In this document: piece by piece, positions 1 to 12,580 of the stretch
How positions within the stretch are numbered: position 1 is the first letter of the stretch
How the letters are laid out: each line of letters opens with the position of its first letter
The notes under the pieces: model-generated
The model's database searches: none
Seen by the model: the letters and a program-made list of their open reading frames with translations, nothing else
Told to the model about the DNA's origin: nothing
Program-made: the position numbers and the translations under genes
Assembly: GCF_030272615.1 (NCBI RefSeq)
Contig: NC_081413.1
Coordinates: 24,430,501-24,494,500 of the forward strand
Origin: Cryptomeria japonica
Taxonomy: Eukaryota; Streptophyta; Pinopsida; Cupressales; Cupressaceae
Reading direction: 5' to 3'
Length of the DNA: 64,000 nucleotides

Positions 1-1373
1 TTGGGTTAGTGATTTTAGGGAATCAAAAGGATGGACCATGGCATGATTAATTTCCGACAAGAGGAAAGACTTTATGCTTTTCCTACCAAACTCTTATTTG
101 AAAATTTGTGCACAGTAAGTACATTTTGAAGTGGGGAAAAAGTTAAATTGACAACATTCTATATTATGTTTGGTGTCTACACGTCGGTAGAGCGCAGTCG
201 TTGGGGACCTGTCATCCCATTGCTCCCCTTTGTTCTGACATTGAAGAAAGTGGATGTTAATTCCGAGAATAGAGTCCAAAACAGAGAAAGTAAATGGCGA
301 CTGATGGCATGGCTCCTCAGTTTCAAAAAGAAGAATTCCGTATGCTTTGATTTGAAATCATTTTAATAATTTCGGTTATAGAAATACAACAAGATGTTTT
401 TTTTTGTTGGATTTTGTGTTTTTATTAGAGGAGAGGGACTAATAGTTGATAGCGTACCAATACATGTTATGGTAGTTGGACAAAATGGGACAAATAGCAG
501 TGCCTTAAAAATGTCATGTCACTGCTTATCTCTGAAAAAGTAGCACTAAAATTCAAAAAGTAATCAATCATGTGATGTCCAATCAGCATACAAGCAAAAA
601 GAACTTAGTGCACATCTATTGATCTTATCATAATTTGGGACCATTTTGAACAACTTCACATAAATGCACATTGATGTGGTTTCATATTTGATCTTGTAAA
701 CTTAAAAAACAATTTTGTTAAGTAGCAATCATAATGCTAAAAGCTACCCAAACAACTAGACATATTACAATATGTATTTTAAAAGAATTTGCAAGAGTCT
801 AGAATAGATGACATTCTCTTTATTTAGCTGGAGGATTTGGACTTTTATGCCGTTTAAAAGAAAGTTGTTATTAATATGATCGTTAAAGGCCACCCTCTAG
901 TTGAAACAAAGCAAAACAATTTAAAACAAGATGTCATCATAAAAAAATAGCTTTTTTGTTTCTTTATAAGAATGATTAGAAGACATATGAAGGCTAATAT
1001 TTGATATGTTATGTCACAAACTGAAAAACAAAACATTCAATTCTAATCTAATTTTACATTCTTACATTTTAAAAATTAATTAAAGAGGTTTTGTTAGGAT
1101 TTAAATTTTAGCTTTATTTTTATTTTGAATATCATATTATTCTTCATGTCATGGGTCAGTGTTATTTTTTATATTTATTATTATTTTTTGTTGTTGTTTA
1201 TAATTATGAGTGTTGATGTTTTTCTTTAAGTGGCCTCAAACTTCATTAATCTAGTCTCTAATGTTGGTACTAAAGATTCAAAATCACATGAGAATGGCTC
1301 CACTATTAAAGTAGCATAGAGAATTTGCTTTCAAAGTTTTTTCATGTAGGTATGTCTTTTGAAACACCTCTAG

Positions 1374-1990
1374 ATGTGGTTCTCTTCCATTCAAGAAATT
1401 CATAGTGCTTGTCATCAACTTGAAAAGTTTACCTTATTTGATTATTTTGTTAGGAGGGTTCTCTATAAAAACCTACTTAAAGGGTGGGTGGGCAAGGCTT
1501 GTGCCCCACAAGGGATCCACCTTGATGTTGTCCAAAATGTTACTAAGGGGTTTCTTTTTTCACTTTGTTCAAGTTAGTCACATAGAAGATGTCCTCAAAC
1601 ATGGATCTTGGTTTGTCTCTTAGTTTGTCTATATTTATTTAATCATTTTCACTCGTTGGACATGAGATTTTGTCATCTAAAAGGAGAGAACTCTTTGTGT
1701 ATATGTTTGGATGGAGTTTCTTGTCTTTCTTTCTCTTGTGCTATAATTTTCTATCTAAAATAGTGAGCTCACTAGGCATGTCATTTTCATTGAGCCAAAT
1801 GATTTTCTCAACTCATTCATATAAGAATGTTTATATAATAATTGATCTCTCCAAGCCGTTGAAGGAGATTGTTGAAATAATTATTGGACAAATGAGAAAA
1901 ACATTATATGTTATTATACCAACTTTCTTAACCTTGTTTCAAATGTCAATATATTGATCATAAGATCAAAGATTGATCCTATCACTTGTC
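1374..1990 (+). pseudogene. LINE ORF1 remnant (DUF4283 + zinc knuckle), copy A
   Basis: Three plus-strand frames read together resemble the DUF4283 domain of plant L1 ORF1 proteins. Seen in order are the stretch SHIEDVLKHGSW (1577-1615), then IIDLSKPLKEIVEIIIGQ (about 1838-1893), then a CCHC-like knuckle CFKCQYIDHKIK (about 1937-1972) in a different frame. In the family, ORF1 is the nucleic-acid-binding partner of the LINE reverse transcriptase. Several frameshifts and stops make this copy inactive. No ORF2 follows downstream within the repeat. The assignment rests on motif order recognised by eye. Confidence 0.6.
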
Positions 1991-3787
1991 ACAATAAGCA
2001 CTTTCCTCATCTTGTTAATAACACTCCTCTGAAAAGAGAAGAGATTCGGTCAATATATGTGAGCATAAAATCATTGTAATGCTAGGAATGGTGATGTAGC
2101 ACCCAAAATATTAATTTTTAATGGTGGTAAAAAACTAAGGTGGTAATATTTCAAAACTTTAAGACATGGGAAAAATTTTCTTCCCTCACATTGTGTGTCA
2201 TCCAATGAGGCAAAGAATTATAAGCTCTCTAGAACATCAATTTTGGCATTTTTGTTATCATTAAAGACAAAATCTAGTATTCATTCTCCAACTCCTCTCC
2301 CCGAGTGCTCCAACATTGTTATCATAGTTGATCTAGGAATTTGTAAGAACAAAATTATGTTCTAAATAAAATAAGATATAGTTCATGGGTGTTTTAGTTA
2401 GACAAATTCAAAGGCTCTATGGGAAATGAATTCTTACCAAAAATCACGTTATTCAAGTGATCATTAGATAGAAAGGGTATGAATCTTAACTCTTTCTAAT
2501 TATTTTTTTAACTTAGTGTGTTTGAAGTCTAATAGAATTCATCAAATAAGTTATTGGTAAAACACTCATTGAATGCTTCTAGGGTTAGACAATCTCAATT
2601 TAAAAGGTGTATTTTTTTTTTCTTCTTTTCATTTCCAATTCTATAATATTGCAAGAAAGTAACTTTCTATAGGAGGAATGATGTAGTACTTCAGGATTCC
2701 ATATTTCCAAGGCTCAATTCTCTTTTATAGAGGTGATAACAAAACGATGAATTGAATAACCCATTATTGACCGAGATAGAATCCTCTATGAATCAAACAT
2801 AAGCTAAACTAACAAAATAAATACACACTCTGAAAACCCCCAAATCACACAATAATAAGACCCCTTAGCATATTTTGTTCTTAACACTTTATACTTTGTA
2901 CTAATATACATATCATTTTCTAAGTAATGAATAAATTTGGATCTTAGTACACAATATATATCAAATTAGGTCACAAAGTTGATAGTACTTTTTTTATACA
3001 AATAAGACAGAGTAAACTAAATAATAAAAAATATTAATACACTTTCAAAATACTTACATTAAAGTAAGAGCTCATAAGAACCAAAACATAGCACCCAAAT
3101 CTTTGAAAATAATAATTGCATAGCATCATCTATGAGAATTTATATTTAACACTATTGATGTGTAACTAGTAGTGTTCCATCAACATAAATACTCCATTGA
3201 TAGTTACTATTGTTATTCAACGGTTGTGTAAACCATAATAGTTGGAATAAAATTGTGGATCAAAATTGGAGTAAAAACTTAAATCAATCTTTAGAAATTT
3301 CATATCGATTTCCTTAATTTGTTCCTTAATATAGATCTAAGGATTGTAAGCTCATAAAAGATGTTGTGACTGTATACCAAAAAAACTGAAAATAGTAAAT
3401 TAAACGCAAATGAAATGCATTCTATGAAAACAAACACTTAAAAATGAACACTCTCAAGTTACACTCTTGAAACAAATCTTCAAAAACATCTTTAAACCAA
3501 ATAAGTTAAAAAATTCTTTTAAAATAAATAATCATAAAATGCACATGATATTGATTGAATACCCTTAAATCTGGTTAAATCTTGGTGACGGGATCTATTA
3601 AATCAGGCGATGGGAGGTTAGCAACTGGAACTGTGCAACGTATCTCAACTCATAAAAAACTGCAACTGTTAATCCCCAATACTATTTCAAGCCAAAAAAA
3701 AAAAAAAAAATCAATTCAATTACTAAACACACATAAACTATGCTCACAATAAAGAACATAAAAGTGAACTCAACCGGTGGCTGAGGA

Positions 3788-4088
3788 GTGGGCCCTGCTC
3801 TTAGTCGGTTGATTGAAGAAAATGGTTTACAAGTTATCATGTCCAACTCAGATGATGATATTGCAGATATGGTATTGCTTCATACAAAAGTTGTCATTGT
3901 TCGATATAAAGGGAACTTATATTGTCTTTTACATGAAATTGAATTATCTAAATATTACACATGTTTTAGAGTTTAGTAACAACAAATATTCGAATTGGTT
4001 GAAGACAGAACGAAGTAGCCTACGACCATTCTTTCTAAAGGCTAATACCCGATTTACTATTATTATGCAAAAGACATCAACTACATAG
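3788..4088 (+). other. Short overlapping ORFs, unrecognised
   Basis: Two overlapping plus-strand frames share a coding-like look, including NNKYSNWLKTERSSLRPFF in the second frame. This resembles the N-terminal part of copia-type Gag only weakly. The equivalent segment in copy B (62559-62792) keeps NNKYSNWLKKERNSLRPFF, so the reading frame is similar in both copies. That is expected from recent duplication and does not show selection. I cannot assign a function. Confidence 0.2.
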
Positions 4089-4369
4089 GATATTTGGCAA
4101 TCTTCATGAGCGGTCTTCGTCTTTTTCCTTGTGATAATAAGTGCCCTGTATTTTGCACAAAATTCATCAACATTAGTGATAAGTATTTGGTTATTTCCTA
4201 AGATATATTATATCATTTAATTCATGCTAATTCTTATTATCCCATCAGATTACAATGGCAAATTAGGGAAAACATCAAAACATAGGCTAGGATTTAATGG
4301 TAAAACAAGACAAACATTTAACACATCATTTCCCATAGTTGAAGATATTGCACGTCCTCATGCATGACT

Positions 4370-5238
4370 TATATTCTGAACTCGATCATTAGTCATTTTT
4401 TCTACTATCGCCACTATTTCCTCTCCCCATTTACTTTTCAAATCCTGAATTAATTGTCGGTGCTCAGCCAAACACTTTGTTGCACTGAGGCCTTCCATTT
4501 TTCAATTGTTTGTTGATGTTCGACTATGGGCATGTATTCTATCAATTACTTCTTGATGTTCAAATAATGTTATGTGCTCTTTCGAGTCAAGATCTTTTTT
4601 CTGATTTAATTTCTCCAATTGTTGTTTATGTTTACTCATTCGCCTGGTCTGTTGTTCATTCAACTGATATGTTTGTTTGTAGTTGTTCTTTGGGGGACTA
4701 TATTTCTATTTCTATTTGTTGCACCTTGACTCGTAGATCCCAAAGTTCCTTTTGTTGTTTATTAACTATCTCTGAATAAAATACCTCTATCATAAGGGGT
4801 ATTTTTAGATGTAACTTGCTTTTCTACATGTACTCTGGAAATATCCACTGGACGTACTTTTGATGGAAGTACATAATAGCATTAATATTCGGCCTCTTTC
4901 ATAATAGCTAAATTCTCATTGAAAGCAAAATGAGGATGCTCATCTTTTTGTAAAACAAGATTAGGGGAATAGAGTAAAGACTTTTTTTAATTTGTTATTC
5001 CACTCTTGGGTTGGGTAACATTTTCTTCACCACCTATATTTCCTTCTATAATTAGTGTTTGACCATCATTATCATTATCATTATGCACATCCTCCTCATT
5101 ATTTTGTTCTTGATCCAAAGAAACTTTTGCTTGTTCAGGCACATCCTTTCCAACATTCTCAACTACCTATTGAATTTTAGCATCCATTTGATAAAGAAAT
5201 TTTTCTTCATATTCCTCTTCATCTTCTGATTGTTCCAT
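4370..5238 (-). pseudogene. Degenerate acidic, coiled-coil-like ORF, copy A
   Basis: Read on the minus strand from an ATG at 5238, the frame starts MEQSEDEEEYEEK and is rich in Glu and Asp. It continues through FRDS and a Gln/Lys/Glu-rich stretch to about 4370, but is broken by in-frame stops. The first stop follows KIQ and another follows GITN. The same stops occur in copy B (63000-63960). I do not recognise the protein. The charged, heptad-like composition suggests a coiled coil, possibly a retroelement Gag-like or accessory protein. Confidence 0.4.
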
Positions 5239-5624
5239 GTTTTGATTCTCCTTTTTCTTTCATTTGTTTTGATGTCTTAATTTCTGATTTTGTTTGTCTT
5301 TGTTTTTTATTAGGATAAAATAGGTTTTGAAGGGGTCCCGAAGCCTTTAAAATCTAAGAACTGCCAACGAATAATGAGCTAGACTACCTGGCAGCAAACA
5401 ATAGGTTTTAGAAAGGACCTAAAACCTTCAGGACCTGCAGGCATCTAGAGCCCAAAACCAAATGGTGCACAAAACATAAGCATAAATTTAGAGCAGCCAC
5501 AACCAGCCAAATATTAAGTGTAGGACATTACAAAACAGGTTGGCCCAATCAGACATCTAAGTCACCGAACTAGTAGACCTCAAAAAACAAAGAACAAGGG
5601 TATTTTCAGGCACTTTCAGCCAAC

Positions 5625-5880
5625 ATGAAGGGTTTTCCCAGGCTCCCACAACCTGCAACAGAATCTTCAGGCCATAAAAAATTACAAAGCCCAAACCTAA
5701 CCAAAAACAAACACTGGCCAAACTAGGTTCTTGAAAACTACTAGCATCTAGCCTATCCTTGAGAGAAACAAAAAGCATAGGGTTTTTCTAGGCTCCCTCA
5801 ACCTTGAGAGTGGGTTTTACAAGGCTCCCACAACTTGAACCAATGGGTTTTAGAAAGGCTCCCATTACCTTGATCTTGAG
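5625..5880. repeat. Short interspersed repeat, GGGTTTT...AGGCTCCC
   Basis: A degenerate unit of the form GGGTTTT, 3-5 variable bases, AGGCTCCC, then a CAACCT-like tail occurs four times, near 5630, 5781, 5811 and 5848. Spacing is irregular (about 30-150 bases), so this is an eroded minisatellite rather than a clean array. Confidence 0.6.
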
Positions 5881-5889
5881 ATTGAGCAG

Positions 5890-6870
5890 AGATTAGCACA
5901 TTAAACCCTCCAAGATCACCACTTCAATAGGTGATAAAGGAGAAGGAACATTTAAAAGATCACCCACTGTTCCCGAACAACCAAGAAACAAGGTACTGTT
6001 AGCCTCCCATCCACACCTTCCAACATCAACCATAGCACCCAACTCCACCTCAATAGGAGATAGGATACTAACAACACCGTCCTCAAGCAATATCTTCACC
6101 TCAATAGGTAGAGCGCCCACAACCTTATCTTTGAGATTTAAAACCACTAAAAACAATTTACCATTCTAGATCTCCACCTCAATAGGAGATAAAGGGAAGT
6201 ATTCAGCACAAATGCCATCTTCCACACTCTTATAGTCATGTGTCAGGATTTCATCAACCCCACAACATTGTTTCTAGGCATATCTAAAAGCATCCAACTC
6301 CACCTCAACAAAGGAGAAGATTCAACTCCAACCACATCCATCTCCTCCTCAATAGAAGACAGGACCACCTCTATAGGAAAGACCAGAGTAATCCAGTGAT
6401 GCCAAACCTAAAGCATAAAGACCCAAGCCAACGAAACAAGATAAAGAGGAACAACAAAACCCTCACCCCAAAGACATGAAGGAGTTAAGAGATATAACCA
6501 GACTTTGTATGTATTTGTTAAAAAGATAAGTGGCTAGGATTCCATCATCCGACACCTTTTTCTTTTCATCAATAGTTCTTGCTACATTAGCCAATTTTTT
6601 GCAAGTTGGAAGTTGAGGGTTCTTCTATTTTTAGTTTCTTTGTTTGCCTAGTATTACTAGAAGGTCATTATTTAGTTGAAGGAGTTTTGGGAGTCCTTTG
6701 AATTTTATTGGTAGTACAAAATCTACGTTGTTCAACCCTAGTTTCTATACTATCATGTTCTACGTTGTTCTCTTTAGGTTCACTTTTGTCACCACCTAAG
6801 TTAGATACATCTAGGGTTTCATCATCACCCTCAGCTTTATGAGCCTTTGGGTCATGTTCTAAAGCCAAAG
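5890..6870 (-). pseudogene. Repetitive-peptide coding remnant, unrecognised
   Basis: Minus-strand reading gives two open pieces. One is 6868-6668, which is acidic (HKAEGDDETLDVSNLGGDKSEPK) and ends TPKTPSTK. The other is 6156-5893, in which the peptide (S)PIEVE/K/V recurs: ALPIEVKI, LSPIEVEL and LSPIEVVI. A further LSPIEVEI lies upstream near 6200-6170. Stops separate the pieces. I do not recognise the protein. Position and composition suggest a retroelement accessory ORF or a LINE ORF1 tail, but this is a guess. Confidence 0.3.
5925..6390. repeat. Degenerate repeat, CTCCACCTCAATAGGAGATA
   Basis: Variants of CTCCACCTCAATAGGAGATA recur about six times, near 5925, 6046, 6100, 6172, 6298 and 6345. 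On the minus strand the unit encodes LSPIEVE-like peptides, so this may be the nucleotide trace of a repetitive protein (see 5890-6870). Confidence 0.6.
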
Positions 6871-6899
6871 AATTTTCTTTGGCTATGAAAACATACCAA

Positions 6900-8280
6900 C
6901 TAATTTGAGGAGTAGCTTATTTTAGGCCTTCCATTACAATTAATTTTACTAATCCATGATGTGCTAAAATATTTTAATGCCCTTTATGTACTTCTAAGAA
7001 CATCCCTTTAACAAAAGGAAAAAGAAAATGATGCAAATTCACTATCTTTGTGTTGCAAATGACAAAGCAACCTTGAATGTTTAGATAACATATAAACAAA
7101 CCTACCTTCTAGCAATATACTAAACAATAAAATTACCGACATCTACCCATTTTTATCAAAGAAAACTCCGCACGATGCCCTGTGTAGGAACTGTTTTCAA
7201 CTTCTCCTCATCCCTCACAAATTATTTCTTGAGAAGGCCTAAATCGGTTGTTCTAGTTATATATACGGGATAATAAGCTTTTCCCTCCCGAGGTAACCTA
7301 GTAACATCAACGATAATTTAAATAGTAATTGCGAAAGAAAAAACCCTCATGATGAAATAACCACTGTATGAAAATGGCATGGGCAATTTAATTATTATAT
7401 CCAAATAGAGATTTGAAAAAGATGTGTCATTTAGCTTTCTTGAAAGTTATGTATGCTACCTTATTGCATCTTAGTTCTGTCATAGTGGTGGGTTCTTGAT
7501 TGTTGTGAGGATATCCCATGGCCATTTTACATAAAGGGATCAGTTACAAAGGGTAAATAGGAAAAGATACTGAAAAAAAAACATAGCAACCAAAGAAAGA
7601 AATATTATTGTAATTGGATAGTAAGATGATGGCATGCTGAGTAATTATAAGTATAAAAAGGGACAAGTAGGAATGAAATCCACAAATAGTAGATTTGATA
7701 AGTTTTAATCCCCCCTAACAGGGCAACTAACAAGGGTCATAATGATAGATTATCATATCTTATTGTGACATGATGGGTAATATATAGCACAATAACTGGT
7801 TCCCTCTCAGCATAAGTTATATCTATGTCCTTGGTTTCCATAATAATGATAAACAAATAATAAAATGAACAAAAACTAAAAGAAATAATAGACCATTAAA
7901 ATTTTATCGATATTGATGATGTGGTATGTGAATCCGATAAGGAAAAGAGGTTGAGGTGGTTATATCCCATGTACTATATGTTCTGGAAAAGTGAGGGAAT
8001 GTGATGTGACTATTGAGAGCCAACATATATTGCAATTTAGTGTCTACATTAAAAATGATGAGGTGGCCTCCATAAAGTCATTATAAATGTTGTGTCAGTT
8101 AGGCCACAAAGAATTCATTCGATGAAGGGGAGAAGCTGAGTTGGAAGATCATCATTCCAAGGTATGTGTTTGATCAAAAAATTAGCTAAGATTAACCATA
8201 GAGAATAGGTTTTCGATGTTGATGTGAGCAATGAAAAAATAGTCAACCTCTGTGGAAGTGTATATGTTGAACACACCACA
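6900..8280. other. No gene seen
   Basis: AT-rich DNA with no ORF I could support on either strand and no clear repeat. A short minus-strand stretch just above 6900 may continue the coding remnant at 5890-6870. Nothing else was recognised. Confidence 0.5.
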
Positions 8281-8720
8281 AGACTAAGAGTGGGGGAGTG
8301 AATCAGTCTCGACCTTAATACAACTTATTTATAATCTTTCAAACCTAAAATCATAATTAAGTTACTTCTGCAATTATGAAACCATAAACCACAACACACA
8401 TAAGAACACCAGATATACATGGAAAACCCAAGAAGGGAAAAACCACTGTGAGAATCACACTCACAATGGGAATAATCATAGTGAGAATCACACTCAAAAT
8501 AGGAATAATGAGTTACAATGTTTTAGGCTCAAGGACAAGGAATATCACTACGCTTGATTGAAATTGCAAGACTAAGGCACACAACCTTAGGGATAGATAC
8601 AAAGGACTTGCATTATTGAGATGCACAATCTTAGGGAAAGAAACAAAGTCTGCTCAAGCTACCAAAAGGACTCATTGTCTTCTAGTAGGTACAACAAAAA
8701 TGATAAATTAGAATAAATAA
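8275..8720. mobile_element. LTR-like fragment, element unknown
   Basis: Contains GGGGGAGTGAATCAGT near 8293 and, downstream, a GGGAAAAACC block. The same two landmarks in the same order lie inside the LTR at 41361-42135 (GGGGGGGTGAATCAGT near 41396 and GTGGGAAAAACC near 41565). I infer a related but diverged solo or partial LTR. Its ends, primer site and coding region were not found. Confidence 0.35.
8448..8512. repeat. Two-copy tandem repeat, about 33 bp
   Basis: GTGAGAATCACACTCACAAT is followed by GGGAATAATCA, and the same pattern repeats at once as GTGAGAATCACACTCAAAAT plus AGGAATAATGA. It lies inside the LTR-like fragment. Confidence 0.75.
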
Positions 8721-9149
8721 GATAATTTCATCATGAAATTATCCTTGAACAATATGCCAACTGAATAATATCATGGAAAACATATCTCACTTTATTCAAT
8801 GTCCTAAATCACTACCACATTAAAGATATGATCATCAAAGCTCATCACAAACTAAAATTTTCACTTCTTCTTCTTCACATACACTTGCATATCATTCATA
8901 TCCAACTCACAACAATCCACACACCATTTCACACATTTGCACTTCTATTTATACTAGGTTATACATTGAAACCATCAACTAGGTCAACCATAGACAAAAT
9001 ACATATGAATTATTTAAGGTCAGCCATCCGAACCAAAATCACACAATGCAATGCACTCCTAGAAATAAAGAGGACCCACATACATCACAACACATCTTAC
9101 TACGTGAATTCCAATGAACAACACAGGCTAACACTTCTTCCAAAGTGAA

Positions 9150-10470
9150 CATCAAATGCAACATGTAGAAAAACAATGAAGCACATTAACTAGATAGCCC
9201 TGAAACATTACCCAATGTAAATTACTGAATGCAGATCTACATACCATGGTAAGACCAATATCAAAATTCAAACTCAACCTCCAATGCATATCCATACTAC
9301 AAGAGTATGGTCTAAATAAGATAAATCAACTAAGTTGGCTAGACACCAACACAACTAAAAGAGCCAAACATAGAACAATATTAACACTAGAAATTTAAAG
9401 TAGAACACTATGTTGAACCATATGAACATGTCCTTAAAGTTGTAACACTTGAACCAATACACTATATCAATCTAAAGCATTCTTTGGACCAATCATGATA
9501 GATAACCTCATTGTAAGCAAACCACCGCAGCCAAGTTCATCATTTGAGCAACTGAGGAACTGAAAACAAGATAGTGCAACATTCACAAAACATAGACATT
9601 ATATCTAGAATTGTAATACATAATTATCAAGAACAAAATGAATACAAATAATTTTTCTACAAGGACATTAAATACTCTTTCCTATATAGTGTAACTTCCA
9701 CTAATGTAACCTTTCAAAAGAAACATTTGAACACTCGTTTTTGGACTATATACTACATCCACGCAACTGAATACCTCCAACTTCCTCTTCACTTCTATTA
9801 CCTCAACACATAAGCATATAAAAATAAACCATGTTATCAAGGCGAAGTTTGACATCAATGACAACACACCTCAAGTTTCCAATAGTGTAGTCAAGGACGA
9901 GTTGCACAAGCTAGGGTGGATGATGATTTTTTCATAATGCCTCATTGAGTAAATAGTGACAAGAGGTTGTGAAAGAAAATTATAGCAATTATAAATTGAA
10001 GAAAATAAGGCATTATTAGCAATCTCACAAATAGAAATTGAGAGGGCTATGATTTATCACAAATAAAATTGATAGAAATAGTCTCCTAGAATGGTATCAA
10101 TGCTCTAGTAACCTCATGTATGTTCTTGTCGAATCATAAAATAGGGAGCTACAAGAGGTTTGAGAATGGAGTTTTTCGTAGCTGCCTTCTTTTTTTATTT
10201 ATAATTTTTATTTTCTTTTTTCTTTTTCTCTTTCCCCCCCTTTTTTTCTTTTTTCTTTTCTCTTTTTCTTTTAATTTTTTTTTAAAATGGCTTTAGGTCA
10301 CTAAGTACTCAATTTTTGCCCTAATGCCACCAAAAGGTTTTGGATGAATATTTTTTCACATCTACATTTATTTTGTACTTAAAACCTATCGGAGACCCAT
10401 TCTTTAGGTAGTAACTAGCCAACTATGCCCATACATTTTCATTGTATATTTTATTGTATTTTTTCGATAA
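9150..10470. other. No gene seen; pyrimidine-rich tract
   Basis: No supportable ORF or repeat unit. A strongly biased plus-strand pyrimidine tract (T with C runs) lies at about 10187-10290. The gypsy fragment begins just to the right. Confidence 0.5.
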
Positions 10471-10478
10471 TAGTGTAC

Positions 10479-12395
10479 CTAGGAGGTGTCAGATGTTGTC
10501 ACATAAAATTGTGTTATGTCATGGAGTTCATTTGTCACACTTGACACAAAATTACCTTTAGAGATAGGTTGCTTGTACAATTTTAAGCAATTCCCATTAA
10601 CAACAAGGGTCATACAATTAAAATCCACAATGCAGAGCTTGCTTACCCCATTGTCATAAACAACCTTGATCTCATAAGGCCCTAGCGATCTAGTATAAAA
10701 ATTTCTTTTAATTTCTTCACATTTCAAATCATACAAGAGCACCCAATCTCTTGTTGAGATCAGCGTTGTCAAATGAAACGATCATGCTAGAGGGCATGTT
10801 GTTTGTAAATTGTTTTAGCATGGAAAAGTGATTATTTTTTGAATTCATCCAAGTAGTGAAGTTTAAAAATCCATAATTATTGAGAATTTGTTAGACTCAT
10901 TCCTAATTGAAGGGAAGTATGAAGAGTTTTTACCTCAAATTCAATAGGTAATACCACTTTCTTACCATAGAGAAGTTTGTATGGTGTCACACTAGTGGTT
11001 GTTTTCCATGTTGTTTGGTAAGCCCACACTACTTCAAAAAGTCATACTACCTAAATATTTTTATGAAGTGGAACCATATTTGTAAGAATACTCTTGATCT
11101 CTCAATTGGTTACTTCAACTTGTCCATTGGCTTGAGGATGATATGGTGAATAATTGAGGTACTTGATTTCATATTCATGTACCCAAACAGAAATGAGTTC
11201 TAATGTGAATTGAGGTCTTTGATACCAAACATGGTAAAAATCTCAAAGTATAGGAAGTCAACAAATATAGTATTACTTGCATGTTTTAGTGCTACAATCT
11301 CTACTTATTTAGTCACATAATTAGTACAAACCGATATGTATTCCTTATTTCTTGATGGGGGATTGATTCATTCTACAAAATATAAACTCATTTTCTCAAA
11401 AGGTTCAATAGATAGCTAAGGGTGTAATGGCATTTGATGAGAATGTGTAGGTCAGTCCATGTGTTGACTCTTGTCACAATGTTGAACATATGGCTTACAA
11501 TCGCTAAGAATTATAGGCCAATAATATCCAACAATGAGGATTTTGTAGTAGTCCTCTAAGCTAGAAAATGTCTCCAGAAAGGTTCTATAGACATGCATGA
11601 AGTATATCAAACACATCTTTGTCTATGCATCACCGCATAAAATTATCGATGCCAATTTTGAAGAGGGATTTGTTCATCTACGCATATTGGCCACTAAGTC
11701 CAATGAGCTTTTGATTCCGCCTTCATGAGAAATACAAAGGAAACTTGCATGTGACTAGGTAGCTTGCAATGCCTGCAAACAATACTTTTAACTAAGATAG
11801 CAAAAAGGTGTTCATTTGAAAATGCATCATCAACAGGAATATGTTTGTCTTCTTGTTGCAACCTAGATAAAAAGTCTACAACCACATTTTCCTGATCATG
11901 CTTATCAAGTATAGTTATATCAAATTCTTGTAATAATAGTAATTACTTAATCACTCTTCCTGTAACAACCAACTTATTCATTAAAAATTGTATTGTAGAG
12001 TGATCAGTATGGACAAAGACTTTATAACTAGTTATCTAGTGATAAAAATTATTCACTATGTATACTACAACCACAAACTCTTTTCAATCATAATATAGTC
12101 TACCTCAGCACCACTAAAATTCTTACTAATATAATAAATGGAGTAAAAGAGTGAATTCTTCTTTTGTCCAAGCATTTCTCCCATTGAATCATCAGAGGAA
12201 TCAGTGTGGATTTGAAATTATAGCTCCCAATTTGGTCCATGTAATACAAGTGTTGAAGTGGGCTTTCCTTTGATTTCTTTGAAGGCTTGGTGACGTGCAT
12301 CTGTCCATGAAAAGGCAACATCTTCACCTAACAAGACAAAAAGAGGTAAGGCAAATTTACTAAAATTTTGACAGAATTAAAAGTACCCATTGACA
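10479..12395 (-). pseudogene. Ty3/gypsy pol fragment (RT end, RNase H, integrase)
   Basis: On the minus strand, in order, there are several remnants. The RT/RNase H junction lies near 12390-12240 in mixed frames (NFSKFALPLF, then FSWTDARHQAFKEIKG). A piece with VVDFLSRLQ and DDAFSNEHLFAI follows at 11885-11694. An integrase core lies at about 11160-10930 with YSPYHPQANGQVEVTN, where the third catalytic Glu is kept, and a later TTTSVTPYKLLYGKKVVLPIEF. The integrase C-terminal part is at 10772-10479 with TRSLGPYEIKVVYDNG and NGNCLKLYKQPISK. Many stops and frameshifts are present. The copia LTR at 12391 abuts its upstream end. Confidence 0.8.
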
Positions 12396-12570
12396 AAATT
12401 AAACACAAGATATTCACTCCTCTACCTACAATAACATTTAAGATAACTAACGTGAACAATATTAAATGATTGTTTCATGTGACAACTACTTGCTATCCTA
12501 AGTAAAGTTAAAATGTGTGAATAGGTGTTAACTAACAACTAGTTAGGATATGTCCATATTTACATCAACA
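12391..12570 (-). mobile_element. Probable copia 3' LTR
   Basis: A 180 bp stretch reading TG...CA on both strands (plus-strand ends TGACAAAATT and ACATCAACA). It is preceded on the minus strand by the polypurine tract TTAAGGGGGG at 12571-12580. Short LTRs of this size fit copia elements. No partner LTR was found, so the distal end is a best guess. Confidence 0.5.
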
Positions 12571-12580
12571 CCCCCCTTAA
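12571..12580 (-). other. Polypurine tract (plus-strand primer site)
   Basis: Minus-strand TTAAGGGGGG lies directly before the TGTTGATG start of the LTR. This is the expected position for the primer of plus-strand DNA synthesis. Confidence 0.5.

Larger units (their letters stand above)
1..5285. repeat. Large direct repeat, copy A
   Basis: This whole stretch is repeated in the same orientation from about 58931 to the window end, at an offset near 58.93 kb. The copies align nearly base for base over long runs, with scattered substitutions and small indels. For example, copy B keeps about 35 bases near 59305-59345 that copy A lacks near 378. Both copies contain the same LINE ORF1 remnant and the same degenerate minus-strand ORF. 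Copy A begins before base 1, so its left limit is unknown. The internal distance is far too long for ordinary LTRs, so a segmental duplication is the simplest reading. Confidence 0.93.
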
